NCBI RefSeq assembly: GCF_019285735.1
Contig: NZ_CP079107.1
Location: forward strand, 3,782,001 to 3,846,000
Source of the DNA: Paeniglutamicibacter sp. Y32M11
GTDB lineage: Bacteria; Actinomycetota; Actinomycetes; Actinomycetales; Micrococcaceae
DNA: 64,000 nucleotides
Direction: 5' to 3'
In this document: positions 8,245-17,080 of the stretch, piece after piece
Numbering within the stretch: position 1 is the first letter of the stretch
Layout of the letters: every line of letters starts with the position of its first letter
Program-made: the position numbers and the translations under genes
Notes under the pieces: model-generated
Databases searched by the model: none
Told to the model about the DNA's origin: nothing
What the model saw: only the letters and a program-made list of their open reading frames with translations

Positions 8245-9822
8245 TCAGGCTTCCAATCCGATGTGGGACAACGGGTATGAGTTGGCCGCTGACAGGGAGA
8301 GTGTCTGGACCCGGTTGCGGCGGGCCAGGATCGATTTGGGCACAAAGGCCCAGGCGCAGGGCCAGGTGTCCCAGGCGGCCTGTTGGGCTTCCTTGAGGTA
8401 CGCCTCGCGTTTGGCCTCGTCAACTTCCGCTGCGGCAAGGCCGATCTTCGCGGCAACCGCCTGATTGACGTAGCCCTGGTAGGTGTCGCGGGTCTTTTCC
8501 TTTTCCGGGGTTCCGGCATACATGCCCTGCAGCATGGTGATGGCCAATCCGGTGGGGCTGGAGAAGCCGTTTCCGAGCAAGTCCCAGTCGCCCTCTTTGC
8601 CCTGTCGCCATTGCAGGATGTTTCCGCCGGGTTCAAATTGCTGCAACTCGGTGCGCACGCCGATGTCCCCGAACATTTGAACCAACGCCTCCATGATGGC
8701 GGTATCGGAGGGGAACTCCCCGGTTTCCCAAATGATCTTGAGTTTCAGGTCGCTGACACCCAAATCTTTGAGCAGGGACTTGGCCTTGGCCGGGTCATAG
8801 ACAAAGTCACCGGTCTTGGCGTGGCCAAAGAGGCTGGCGGGCGTGACGCCCTGAGCCTGTTCGACAGAATCGATCAGCACGTCATGCACCAGCGCTTGCC
8901 CGTCAATGGCAAAGGACAACGCCTCGCGGACCCGCACGTCGCTGAGCGGGTGAGAGGAAGGCTTGCGGAAATTGTAGAAGATCTGATTCATACGCAGCGA
9001 GGACGCCGTCTCGATGGTGACACCCGGCAGACCGCTGAGTTGTTCCATGGAGTTTGGGGAGATCGAATCGATAACGTCTACCTCACCGCTGCGCAGGGCG
9101 ATCACGCGGGAGGATTCTTCGGGCAGGAAGCGCACATTCACGCGCTGGACGGCCGGGGCCGTTCCCCAATACGTTTCGTTGCGTAGCAACTGGTAGGTGC
9201 CAGCGCCGCGGTTGAAGGATTCAACGGTATAGGGACCTGTGCCGACACCGGTCTGCAGCTCTTCGGGTTTGTTATCCGCCGCCGGAGTGATCAGGATCAG
9301 CGCCATGAGGGCGTCAAGGATGGGGATCGGTGCCTTGGAATCGAGATAGAAGCTGCGTTCGTCCAGGGCCGTGATCCTCGGGAATTCTGGGAAGAAGCCT
9401 GCAACAAAGGAACCCTGGACCTCGCGGTACATTTGCAGGGCGGTGGAAACGTCTTTGATTTCTACCGGGCGCCCGTCGGAGTAGGTGACCCCCTTGCGCA
9501 GTGTGGCCTTCCAGCGCGTGGGGGAAAGCATCACAAAGGATTCGGCCAGCATGGGGATAGGAGTGATCTCCGGCCCGATGGCCGTCAAGCCTTCACGCAC
9601 CGCGCGCTGCACCGTGACTGCCGCATCAAATTGATTCAGCTTGTTATCCAGCGAGACGAGCGAACGGTTCAGTGCCAGGGTCAGGGTGTCTTCACCGGGC
9701 AGGCCGGTGGGACCTGCGCAGGCGCTGGCGCTTAATCCGATCCCCGCGAAAAGTCCTGCCGCTCCGGCAAGTCGCAGCAATTGCCGACGCGACATGTCGT
9801 GGCCAGGGAATGATGCGGTCAT
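8245..9822 (-). CDS. ABC transporter substrate-binding lipoprotein (SBP_bac_5, DppA/OppA type)
   Basis: The product has 525 residues. I chose the ATG at 9822 because GAGAGGT precedes it at proper spacing; the frame is open to 9870. The N-terminus has a twin-arginine-like RRQLLRL motif at residues 12-18, a hydrophobic stretch and a lipobox-like ASAC with Cys35, so it is exported and lipid-anchored outside the membrane. The body is the extracellular solute-binding family 5 fold. It is the first gene of the leftward operon, so expression depends on the divergent promoter region next to the kinase-PdxA gene. The ligand is unknown: peptide-type binding proteins near glycosidases often bind oligosaccharides. 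Confidence 0.92.
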   Translation of the reverse strand: MTASFPGHDMSRRQLLRLAGAAGLFAGIGLSASACAGPTGLPGEDTLTLALNRSLVSLDNKLNQFDAAVTVQRAVREGLTAIGPEITPIPMLAESFVMLSPTRWKATLRKGVTYSDGRPVEIKDVSTALQMYREVQGSFVAGFFPEFPRITALDERSFYLDSKAPIPILDALMALILITPAADNKPEELQTGVGTGPYTVESFNRGAGTYQLLRNETYWGTAPAVQRVNVRFLPEESSRVIALRSGEVDVIDSISPNSMEQLSGLPGVTIETASSLRMNQIFYNFRKPSSHPLSDVRVREALSFAIDGQALVHDVLIDSVEQAQGVTPASLFGHAKTGDFVYDPAKAKSLLKDLGVSDLKLKIIWETGEFPSDTAIMEALVQMFGDIGVRTELQQFEPGGNILQWRQGKEGDWDLLGNGFSSPTGLAITMLQGMYAGTPEKEKTRDTYQGYVNQAVAAKIGLAAAEVDEAKREAYLKEAQQAAWDTWPCAWAFVPKSILARRNRVQTLSLSAANSYPLSHIGLEA

Positions 9823-9920
9823 GATTGACCTCTCGATTCGTCGTATTGGAGCATCGTTGACCCAACCCATTGGGGCACCTTGCTCTCCTGAGCATTTGTA
9901 ACTCAGGTCACTCTGTCACG

Positions 9921-9961
9921 ATTGCGCGTAATGCGCAATACCAATAGCGCGTTTCGCGCAA
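9921..9961. promoter_or_regulatory. Two palindromic operators in the divergent promoter region
   Basis: Two dyads sit 8 bases apart between the importer operon and the kinase-PdxA gene. The first, 9921-9939, has perfect 7-base arms ATTGCGC and GCGCAAT around 5 bases. The second, 9947-9959, has 5-base arms GCGCG and CGCGC around TTT. Both contain the half-site GCGCAA, at 9933-9938 and 9956-9961. The likely binder is the DeoR regulator encoded at 12368, controlling both directions; this is inferred from position. Confidence 0.65.
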
Positions 9962-10036
9962 CTGTGTCATGATGAAGACATCACCAAAGGCCTCAGGCTT
10001 TTTCGACCACCCACCCACAGGAGGTGAATTTCACCC

Positions 10037-12310
10037 ATGCAGCCACCCGCTCGTCGCGCACCAGCGGCAGCAACATCCCCCGAACACCACCACGTTCTGG
10101 TCTTGGCAGATGACTTCACCGGCGCCTGCGAGGTGTCCCTCCCCTGGAAATCGCACGGATATGGCACCGCGATCGCGCTGGATGCCAGCGCAGCCCGCAG
10201 TACGCAAGTTCATATCATTGACACCAATACCCGCGGCGTTCTACCCGCGGAGGCGGCAGCCACCACGGCCGAGACTCTTGCCTCGTTCCCGCCCACGGCG
10301 TTACTGATCAAGAAGATCGATTCACTCTGGCGCGGCAACATTCCCGCCGAGCTGTTAGCCCTGAGCCAGGCGGGCTACCGTCTGGTCATTGCCGGAGCGC
10401 TGCCACACCTTGGGCGTTCGGTCAGGAATGGAGCACCGCTAATTCAGGGCGTGCCACTGGCGGCGACGGATGCGTGGAGCATCGAGATTTCGGCACCACC
10501 GGAGTTGATCGGTGATTTGCTGGTGGGTCTATCCACCCGGCACCTTCCACGGCCGGGCGCTGGCGGCCAGGAATGGGAAACATACTTGGCCGCAAGCCTC
10601 CACGAAACCCAAGCCATCGTCATTGACTGTGAAACCGAGACCGATCTGACCACGATCGCCGACGAGTGTCTCAGGCTCCTTGAATCGACGGCCACGCCGA
10701 TCGCACTGGTGGGGACGGGAGCTCTGAACGCCGCAATCGCCTCCGCGTTTGCCGCCCACTTCGCCCGCGATGCCGCCGCCAGCGCCGAGCTCTCGGCAAC
10801 AACAGCACCGTGGTCCGCAACAAGTGACGGGCCGCATCCACTCTTCGGAGTTGTCGGCTCCGCCTCCGGCCGCAGCGGGCAGCAACTAGCTCACGCTCGC
10901 GACGCCGGCATGGTGGTGACGGAAAATACCGCCGACCTGACCACCGAGCTGCTGGGAGGAAACGTCGGCCTGCTCGCTGCGTCCGCGACGCCCGGTGATC
11001 CCGCGGCGATTCTCACCACGCTGCGTCACAACGCTGCCCTGCTCCTGGAAAACCATCCGTCCGCGGATCTTTTCCTCACCGGCGGTGAAACCGCCAGAGC
11101 GATCCTTGATGACCAGAACATCGACACTCTGTATCCCCTGCTTCAACTCGAACCCGGTGTAGTCATTTGCCGCACCCCGGCGGGCCGACTCGTCGGCACC
11201 AAGCCCGGCACCTTCGGCAGCACCGGCATCCTGACCCAATCCCTCAACACTCTGCGCGAACTGCGCACCATCACACCCCAGGAGCACGATCCCATGACCA
11301 AAACATTGCAGGACACCCGCCCCTACATCGCCGTGACCATGGGCGACGGTGCCGGGGTTGGCCCCGAGGTGACCGTCGGAGCCTTGATCGATGAACGTGC
11401 CTACGCCACCAGCCGTCCGGTGGTCATCGGGGATGCCTATCGGCTGCGTCTGGGCGCCACTGCACTCGGCGCCACGGTGGAGATCGCGGAAATCGAGACC
11501 ATCTCCGAAGCCATCTTCATCCCGGGACGCATCAATGTCATCGACCCGCATCTTTTGTCCCCCGACCTGCCCTGGGGCAAGGAATCGGCGGAGGCGGGAA
11601 ATGCCGCGTACCACTACATCCGCATTGCCTGCGAGCTGGGCATGAGGGGTGAGGTGCAGGGCATCTGTACCGCACCGCTGAACAAGGCCGCCCTGCACAG
11701 CGCCGGGCACATCTACCCCGGCCACACCGAACTGCTGGCCCACTTCATGGGCATCGAGGAGGTCTCCATGATGCTCTCCACCCCCAAGGTGAAGGTCATC
11801 CACGTGACCACCCACATCGGGCTCATTGACGCCATCAACAAGATCGAACCGGGGTTGGTGGAGCGCACGGTGCGCCGTGGGCACGACGCGTTGGTCCGGG
11901 CCGGAAATGCCAACCCCAAGATCGGTGTGTGCGCCATCAATCCGCATGCCGGAGAAAACGGACTCTTTGGCTACGGCGAAGAGGAAACCAAGATCATTCC
12001 CGCGCTGGAAAAATTGCGTGCCGACGGTATAAATGCGGCAGGTCCGCTTCCTGCAGACACCGCGTTCTTCCTCGCTGGGCGCGGGGACTACGATTTGATT
12101 GTGGCGATGTATCACGATCAGGGTCACGGACCCGTGAAGGTTTTGGGCATCGAGGCCGGAGTGAATATCACCGTGGGACTACCGGTGATCCGGACCTCGG
12201 TTGACCATGGCACCGCCTTCGACATCGCCGGCACCGGCGTGGTGGAGGTTGGCAGCATGATCGAAGCGCTGACGCAGGCGGTCAATCTGGCCTCGGTTCC
12301 CGCACTCTGA
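10037..12310 (+). CDS. Fused four-carbon acid sugar kinase (DUF1537) / PdxA2-type dehydrogenase
   Basis: One uninterrupted 757-residue frame joins two enzymes. Residues about 15-415 are a DUF1537 acid sugar kinase: N-terminal LADDFTGACE, KKIDSLWRGN, and a C-terminal nucleotide-binding part with TGGETARAIL. Residues 420-757 are a PdxA-type dehydrogenase: TMGDGAGVGPE, the HPGH-like YPGHTE, metal-binding histidines and YHDQGHGPVKVLG. In the D-threonate/D-erythronate pathway the kinase makes the 4-phosphate and PdxA2 oxidises it; decarboxylation yields dihydroxyacetone phosphate. These are usually separate genes. The ATG at 10037 has a near-perfect GGAGGTGA. An internal AGGAG and in-frame ATG at 11294 could also yield free PdxA2. 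Confidence 0.9.
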   Translation: MQPPARRAPAAATSPEHHHVLVLADDFTGACEVSLPWKSHGYGTAIALDASAARSTQVHIIDTNTRGVLPAEAAATTAETLASFPPTALLIKKIDSLWRGNIPAELLALSQAGYRLVIAGALPHLGRSVRNGAPLIQGVPLAATDAWSIEISAPPELIGDLLVGLSTRHLPRPGAGGQEWETYLAASLHETQAIVIDCETETDLTTIADECLRLLESTATPIALVGTGALNAAIASAFAAHFARDAAASAELSATTAPWSATSDGPHPLFGVVGSASGRSGQQLAHARDAGMVVTENTADLTTELLGGNVGLLAASATPGDPAAILTTLRHNAALLLENHPSADLFLTGGETARAILDDQNIDTLYPLLQLEPGVVICRTPAGRLVGTKPGTFGSTGILTQSLNTLRELRTITPQEHDPMTKTLQDTRPYIAVTMGDGAGVGPEVTVGALIDERAYATSRPVVIGDAYRLRLGATALGATVEIAEIETISEAIFIPGRINVIDPHLLSPDLPWGKESAEAGNAAYHYIRIACELGMRGEVQGICTAPLNKAALHSAGHIYPGHTELLAHFMGIEEVSMMLSTPKVKVIHVTTHIGLIDAINKIEPGLVERTVRRGHDALVRAGNANPKIGVCAINPHAGENGLFGYGEEETKIIPALEKLRADGINAAGPLPADTAFFLAGRGDYDLIVAMYHDQGHGPVKVLGIEAGVNITVGLPVIRTSVDHGTAFDIAGTGVVEVGSMIEALTQAVNLASVPAL
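11280..11296 (+). promoter_or_regulatory. Internal ribosome binding site and in-frame ATG at the kinase/PdxA2 junction
   Basis: AGGAG at 11280-11284 lies 9 bases before ATG 11294-11296, which is codon 420 of the fusion and exactly where a stand-alone PdxA2 would begin. No stop codon separates the two domains. This looks like a former gene boundary that may still allow separate translation. Confidence 0.6.
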
Positions 12311-12367
12311 TTGCTTCACCGATACACTCAGCGAAGAGCAACTCAACAACATTAAAAGGAGGTCAAC

Positions 12368-13135
12368 ATGTCAACAAGTGCCAGGGTGCGCCAGGGACAG
12401 ATCCTTGAGCTCGCGCACACCAGCGGTCTGGCAAGCGTCGAGGAACTCTCCGAACGCTTTGACGTGACAGCCTCAACGATCCGGCGTGACCTCACCCGCT
12501 TGACCTCCGAGGGCAAGATCGCACGCACCTACGGCGGGGCCATGGCCCTGAACGGGCAGGTGGTCGAGTCAACCTTCAGGCAGCGCAATAAGCAAAGCAC
12601 CGCTGCCAAACGTGCCATCGGGCGACGGGCCCGCGCCCTAGTGAAACCGGGGCAATCAATCCTGCTCGATTCCGGTTCCACGGTCGCGGCGCTGGCCCAT
12701 GAGCTGCGTGATGCCAGCGAACTTAAGCTCGCCACCACCTCACTGGTGGTGCTTGATGAACTCGCCGAGGCCGAGGAGATTCACGTTGAATGCATCGGTG
12801 GCACGTTGCGACACAGCAGCGCGGCCTTTGTGGGACCGTTGGCCGAGTACTGCCTGGAACGCATGAGCTTTGATACCGTCTTTTTGGGTGCCGACGGGGT
12901 CACCCCCGAGGCGATTTGCGAGGCGGACATGGTCCAGACGCGTTTGAAGGAAGTGATGTGTTCGCGTGCCAACACCGTGTATGTGTTGGCCGATTCTTCC
13001 AAGCTAAACCACACCCCCTTCCACGCCTGGGCCAGACTGCCCGAGGCGTGGACACTGATCACCGACGCCGCGGCGAGTGATGCTCAGCTGGAGGGTTTCC
13101 GGGCAGCGGGAGTCAAGATCATCATTGCCCGCTAG
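12368..13135 (+). CDS. DeoR/GlpR family transcriptional regulator
   Basis: The 255-residue protein has the DeoR N-terminal helix-turn-helix (residues about 18-55, with VEELSERFDVTASTIRRDL) and the sugar-phosphate-sensing C-terminal domain (LLDSGSTVAALA, GADGVTPE). AAAGGAGGT precedes its ATG. It lies 57 bases after the kinase-PdxA fusion and probably shares its transcript. DeoR proteins normally repress sugar catabolic operons and release DNA on binding a phosphorylated intermediate; here that would be a tetronate phosphate or triose phosphate, and the target the dyads at 9921-9961. That link is inferred. Confidence 0.92.
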   Translation: MSTSARVRQGQILELAHTSGLASVEELSERFDVTASTIRRDLTRLTSEGKIARTYGGAMALNGQVVESTFRQRNKQSTAAKRAIGRRARALVKPGQSILLDSGSTVAALAHELRDASELKLATTSLVVLDELAEAEEIHVECIGGTLRHSSAAFVGPLAEYCLERMSFDTVFLGADGVTPEAICEADMVQTRLKEVMCSRANTVYVLADSSKLNHTPFHAWARLPEAWTLITDAAASDAQLEGFRAAGVKIIIAR

Positions 13136-13153
13136 CCCGGAAAAGTCTGGGGC

Positions 13154-14227
13154 TTAGTTCGCCCAGAACGGGTAGTCGGTGTAACCGACGGCGCCCTCGG
13201 TGTAGAAGGTGGAGGCGTCGGGAACGTTCAGCGGCAACTCTTCCTTCCAGCGGCGCACCAGGTCGGGGTTGGCGATGGCAGGACGGCCCACCACCACGGC
13301 CTCGCCCCAGCCGTTGGAGGCAACGGCAACCGCCTCGTCCAACGTGGTGATGCTCTGGAAACCGGTGTTCAACAGGACCGGACCATTAAACTTCGAGCGC
13401 AGATCCTGGACGAGTTCCCCGGCAGGATCGGCATGCAGGATGCTCAGTGCGGCCAGACCCAGAGGTGCAATCCCATCGATGAGAGCACCGTACGTGGCGG
13501 CAGCATCCGCGGTATCGGTTTCCAGCGCACTCTGGATGTTGTGCTGCGGGGAAATACGCAGGCCAGTTTTTCCTGCGCCGATAGCCTCAGCCACAGCGGT
13601 GACCACCTCGATGACCAGGCGGGCCCGGTTTTCCGGGGATCCGCCATATCCGTCCGTGCGGGTGTTGGAGCTGGGGGACAGGAATTCGTGCAGCAGGTAG
13701 CCGTTGGCGCCGTGCAGTTCAACACCGTCAAACCCTGCGGCGATCGCGTTGCGAGATCCTTGCACAAACTCTTCAATAATGCCCGGCAGTTCCGCCTCGG
13801 TGAGTGCGTGTGGAACCGGGTAGTCGTACTTCCCGGTGTAGGTGCGCGTAACACCGTCCACCGCGATGGCACTGGGCGCCACAACAACGTCTTGTCCGGT
13901 GGTCTCGGGGTGAGTAACCCGGCCGGCGTGCATTACCTGGGCAACAATGAGACCGCCCTCGGCATGGACGGCGTCGGTGACGCGCTTCCATCCGGCGATC
14001 TGTTCCTCGGTGACAAGTCCCGGCTGGCGGACAAAACCCTGACCGACCGCACTGGGGTAAACACCTTCGCTCACAATCAGTCCCATGGAGGCCCGCTGGC
14101 GGTAGTACTCAACCACGTCGTCATTGGGCACACCGTCTATGCGGGAGCGCGAGCGAGTCAGTGGGGCCATGATGACGCGGTTGGAAAGCTGAAGATCGCC
14201 GAGGGTGAGTGGGGAAAACAGGTCCAT
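13154..14227 (-). CDS. Old yellow enzyme family NADH:flavin oxidoreductase (alkene reductase)
   Basis: The 357-residue FMN protein shows the OYE barrel with MAPLTRSR near the N-terminus, the substrate-binding HGANGYLLHEFLSP, the SSNTRTDGYGG signature and the phosphate-binding VVVGRPAIANPDL segment. Such enzymes reduce activated C=C bonds or nitro groups with NAD(P)H. It runs convergent to the DeoR gene with 18 bases between stops. A short homologous tail of another OYE gene survives at 42374-42505. Confidence 0.95.
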   Translation of the reverse strand: MDLFSPLTLGDLQLSNRVIMAPLTRSRSRIDGVPNDDVVEYYRQRASMGLIVSEGVYPSAVGQGFVRQPGLVTEEQIAGWKRVTDAVHAEGGLIVAQVMHAGRVTHPETTGQDVVVAPSAIAVDGVTRTYTGKYDYPVPHALTEAELPGIIEEFVQGSRNAIAAGFDGVELHGANGYLLHEFLSPSSNTRTDGYGGSPENRARLVIEVVTAVAEAIGAGKTGLRISPQHNIQSALETDTADAAATYGALIDGIAPLGLAALSILHADPAGELVQDLRSKFNGPVLLNTGFQSITTLDEAVAVASNGWGEAVVVGRPAIANPDLVRRWKEELPLNVPDASTFYTEGAVGYTDYPFWAN

Positions 14228-14422
14228 GGTGGAACATACTCCTGGGGGTTGGGGAGAGGTGTCTTAGTTGGCCCAACCGCGCCTCCGACTCAGGTATTCC
14301 CCGCGGGGCACCCAAGGTGAGGCGGAACACTGTGCCCCTTGTTCGCTCACTCACAGAGCTCCGTGGCCAGCTAGTATTCGTTCCCAGGGGGTTGAACACC
14401 GACTGGCCACCGAATCTCGGTA

Positions 14423-15370
14423 CTAGCTGACCTGTACCGGCTCCGAGGCGGCATCCAAGATCTCCAGCTGCTCACCGGAGAGTTCAAGGGTGGCCGAGGC
14501 CATGAGCGCCGGCAACTGATCCACAGAACTGGCGCTGGCGATCGGGGCCACGATGCTCTCGCGGCTGCGCAACCAGGCCAGTGCCACGGTGGCGGGTTCC
14601 ACCTTCAGCTCCGCCGCGACCGAAACCAGGGTGTCCACGACACTCAGTCCATGCTCGTTGAGGTAGCGGCCGGCCATGCCAGCGCGCGCCTTGCCCTCAA
14701 AATCGGCTTCAGAACGGTACTTGCCGGTCAAGAATCCACTGGCCAGTGAGAAGTACGGCAGCACCGCCAGCTGATGGCGTGCCGAAACCTCGGCCAACTC
14801 GTTTTCAAATTCCGCACGGGCCACCAGGTTGTACTGCGGCTGTAGTGCCACCGGGGTGACAAAACCTTGCTCGTTGGCAACCGCAAACCATTCATCAATC
14901 TGCTCGGCCGAGAAGTTGGAGAGCCCAATGTGTCGGATCTTTCCCGCGCGCACTAGGGCGTCAAAGGCTGCAGCGCTTTCGGCGATCGGGGTGTTGTCAT
15001 CGGGTTGGTGGGCGTAGTACAGATCAATGTAATCGGTACCCAAGCGCTGCAGTGAGGCATCTGCCGCGGCAGCGATGTTGGTCGCCGAGAGCCCGGGAAA
15101 TTCTGGGTGCTGCGATACCTTGGTGGCCACTATGAGGCGTTCGCGCTGCCCCTTGGCCAGCCAGGATCCAATGATGGCCTCGGATTCGCCACCCGAATTC
15201 CCCGGTGCCCACACCGAATAGACATCGGCGGTATCCACAAAGTTGCCGCCGGCCTGAACAAAGGCATCCAACACTTGGTGAGAGGTGGCTTCGTCGGAGG
15301 TCCACCCGAAGGTATTACCTCCGAGGTTGAGTGGAAAGACATCGAGGTTTGAGGTTCCGAGGATACTCAC
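14423..15370 (-). CDS. Aldo/keto reductase
   Basis: This is a 315-residue AKR with FVDTADVYSVW (Asp and Tyr), VATKVSQ (Lys) and YYAHQPD (His). Two GTG codons lie close together; I chose the one at 15370 because AGGAG sits 5 bases before it, while the GTG at 15376 overlaps that AGGAG. It reduces aldehydes or ketones with NADPH; no specific substrate is suggested. It stands alone, same strand as the old yellow enzyme, with 195 bases between them. Confidence 0.9.
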   Translation of the reverse strand: MSILGTSNLDVFPLNLGGNTFGWTSDEATSHQVLDAFVQAGGNFVDTADVYSVWAPGNSGGESEAIIGSWLAKGQRERLIVATKVSQHPEFPGLSATNIAAAADASLQRLGTDYIDLYYAHQPDDNTPIAESAAAFDALVRAGKIRHIGLSNFSAEQIDEWFAVANEQGFVTPVALQPQYNLVARAEFENELAEVSARHQLAVLPYFSLASGFLTGKYRSEADFEGKARAGMAGRYLNEHGLSVVDTLVSVAAELKVEPATVALAWLRSRESIVAPIASASSVDQLPALMASATLELSGEQLEILDAASEPVQVS

Positions 15371-15509
15371 GCGCACTCCTTGTTGATGATGATCGATTCG
15401 TGCTGCGGCAAGGTGGTGCCGCCACGAGTGCCAACCTCACTGCTTCACGCCCTATTCCATGATGTCGAGAAATGACGTCGCTACTGTCCGGCGAGCGCAG
15501 GCCGTCTTC

Positions 15510-15896
15510 TCAGCGTTGCTGGTCCAACGGCGGGTGTTCGGCGATGCAGAAGAGGTTGCCTTCCGGATCAGCCAAAGTTGTCCACTGAACATGAGCTACC
15601 TCCTCAAGGACATCCCATTTGTGGGTGGCGCCCAGTGAGATCAGGCGTTCAACTTCGGCGGCCCGGGAACCCCAGGGCACGGTGAGGTCCCAGTGGGCCA
15701 CCTGGCGTTTGGCGCGCGGTTCGCTTTCGGGCTGGAAAAACATCCCGAAGCCGTCGGGACCATTCGGCGGAAGGTAGTAGCTATCGCCGCCTGCTGCGGG
15801 TTCCGCGCCGGTGACCTGTGCCCAGAAGGCAACGAGGTCTGCCGGGTTCCGGGCTTCGAGGTTGATGGCACCGAGGGTGATGTGGCTTTGTGTCAT
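15510..15896 (-). CDS. VOC family (glyoxalase/bleomycin-resistance-like) protein
   Basis: The product of 128 residues has two beta-alpha-beta-beta-beta units typical of the vicinal-oxygen-chelate fold, ending in the usual LADPEGNLFCI segment. It resembles the glyoxalase-like domain group common in actinobacteria, whose functions are mostly unknown. I chose ATG 15896 (MTQSH...) over an upstream in-frame start at 15926 because the alignment-like core begins there. Confidence 0.8.
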   Translation of the reverse strand: MTQSHITLGAINLEARNPADLVAFWAQVTGAEPAAGGDSYYLPPNGPDGFGMFFQPESEPRAKRQVAHWDLTVPWGSRAAEVERLISLGATHKWDVLEEVAHVQWTTLADPEGNLFCIAEHPPLDQQR

Positions 15897-15937
15897 GCGT
15901 GCAAGGCTACAGCGCACCGACAGCATCTAAGCTCCGT

Positions 15938-17080
15938 CTAGCGTGCAGTGGTCAGGGTTTGGAGCACGCGTGGGCGCGACAAGGTATCCGAGCAGAGAAC
16001 CAAATCCGCACGGTAGCCCGGAGCCAAGATCCCTCGATCATTGAGTCCCGCGGCGACCGCCGGGTTTTTGGTGATCATGTTGATGGCCTCGGACAGTGTG
16101 GCATAACCCAGCCGTGCGAGCTCAAAAGCCGCGGACAGCAGACTCGAGGGCAGGTAATCAGAGGCCAAGATGTTCAGCACTCCCGCTTGAGCGAGTTCCA
16201 AGGCCGAGACGTTGCCCGAATGTGATCCTCCGAGCAGTACATTGGGCGCCCCTGCCACGGTGGATATTCCTTTCAGGTGGGCCTGCTGGGCCGCCTCCAA
16301 TGTGGTGGGGAATTCGGCGATCACGGCATGGCGGGCGATGAGCTCATCAATCTCTTGTGGTGTCACCGGATCGTGGCCCATGAGGCGGATGGTTCCAGAT
16401 GCTGCCAATTCGGCAAGCCAGCCCAACGTTTTTTGCTTAAAGGTGAGCTGCTGGTCGCGTTCAGCAATCAATCGGTCCACATGTTCGGCGGCTTGTGTGG
16501 GATCCATGTGCTGGGCTTCGCGCAGCCATCGCTCCATCACCGCGCGGTCGCGATATTGTCCCTGGCCGGGGGTGTGGTCCTCATAGGAAACCAGGGGAAC
16601 CTCTGCCCCACCCAGATGATCGCGCAACATGTGAACCCCGTCGGGACAGCGCACATCGAGGCGATGCAACACCCGGTGGTCCATCCGTGGTTCTTCATAA
16701 TGACTGATGGCGTGATGAACATCGGGCGCCTGGGGTGAACCGATGGGGATCCCCACGGCCGACTTGGTCTGGAACGACACCGCATGAAAAGCGGTGGTGA
16801 CCCCCGCCGCCATGAGATTTCCCTCGGCCGCTTGCATGGCTAGGTCCACTGGCATGCAGGCACCGGGACGCGGCCGATATTCACGCGCCAACGCGTCACT
16901 GTGCAGATCAACGATGCCCGGTATACAGAGTTTCCCACCACCGTCGATATCTGCGCCGAGGCCAGCTCGGTGCGGACGGATCTCCTGAATCAGACCATCA
17001 ACAACGCTGATCATCTGCTCTTCAAGCATCCGCTCATCCTTGAGCATCCGAACATGGCCCAGGGTGTAGGTGGCTACCAT
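15938..17080 (-). CDS. phnM: PhnM-like amidohydrolase (alpha-D-ribose 1-methylphosphonate 5-triphosphate diphosphatase family)
   Basis: The 380-residue metal-dependent hydrolase contains the amidohydrolase segment GIVDLHSDA and PhnM-type blocks such as HRLDVRCPDG, LMGHDPVTPQE, GAPNVLLGGSHSGN and ILASDYLPSSLL. PhnM normally removes diphosphate from the triphosphate intermediate made by the C-P lyase pathway. Here none of phnG, H, I, J, K or L is present in the locus, so its substrate may differ. Its start overlaps the GntR regulator stop by 7 bases, so the two are cotranscribed, divergently from phnD. Confidence 0.88.
   Translation of the reverse strand: MVATYTLGHVRMLKDERMLEEQMISVVDGLIQEIRPHRAGLGADIDGGGKLCIPGIVDLHSDALAREYRPRPGACMPVDLAMQAAEGNLMAAGVTTAFHAVSFQTKSAVGIPIGSPQAPDVHHAISHYEEPRMDHRVLHRLDVRCPDGVHMLRDHLGGAEVPLVSYEDHTPGQGQYRDRAVMERWLREAQHMDPTQAAEHVDRLIAERDQQLTFKQKTLGWLAELAASGTIRLMGHDPVTPQEIDELIARHAVIAEFPTTLEAAQQAHLKGISTVAGAPNVLLGGSHSGNVSALELAQAGVLNILASDYLPSSLLSAAFELARLGYATLSEAINMITKNPAVAAGLNDRGILAPGYRADLVLCSDTLSRPRVLQTLTTAR

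Noticed and set aside
10886-12127. Long minus-strand open frame opposite the kinase-PdxA fusion
   Set aside because: It mirrors a well-supported gene; in G+C-rich DNA long antisense frames are expected, and its translation has no domain-like pattern.
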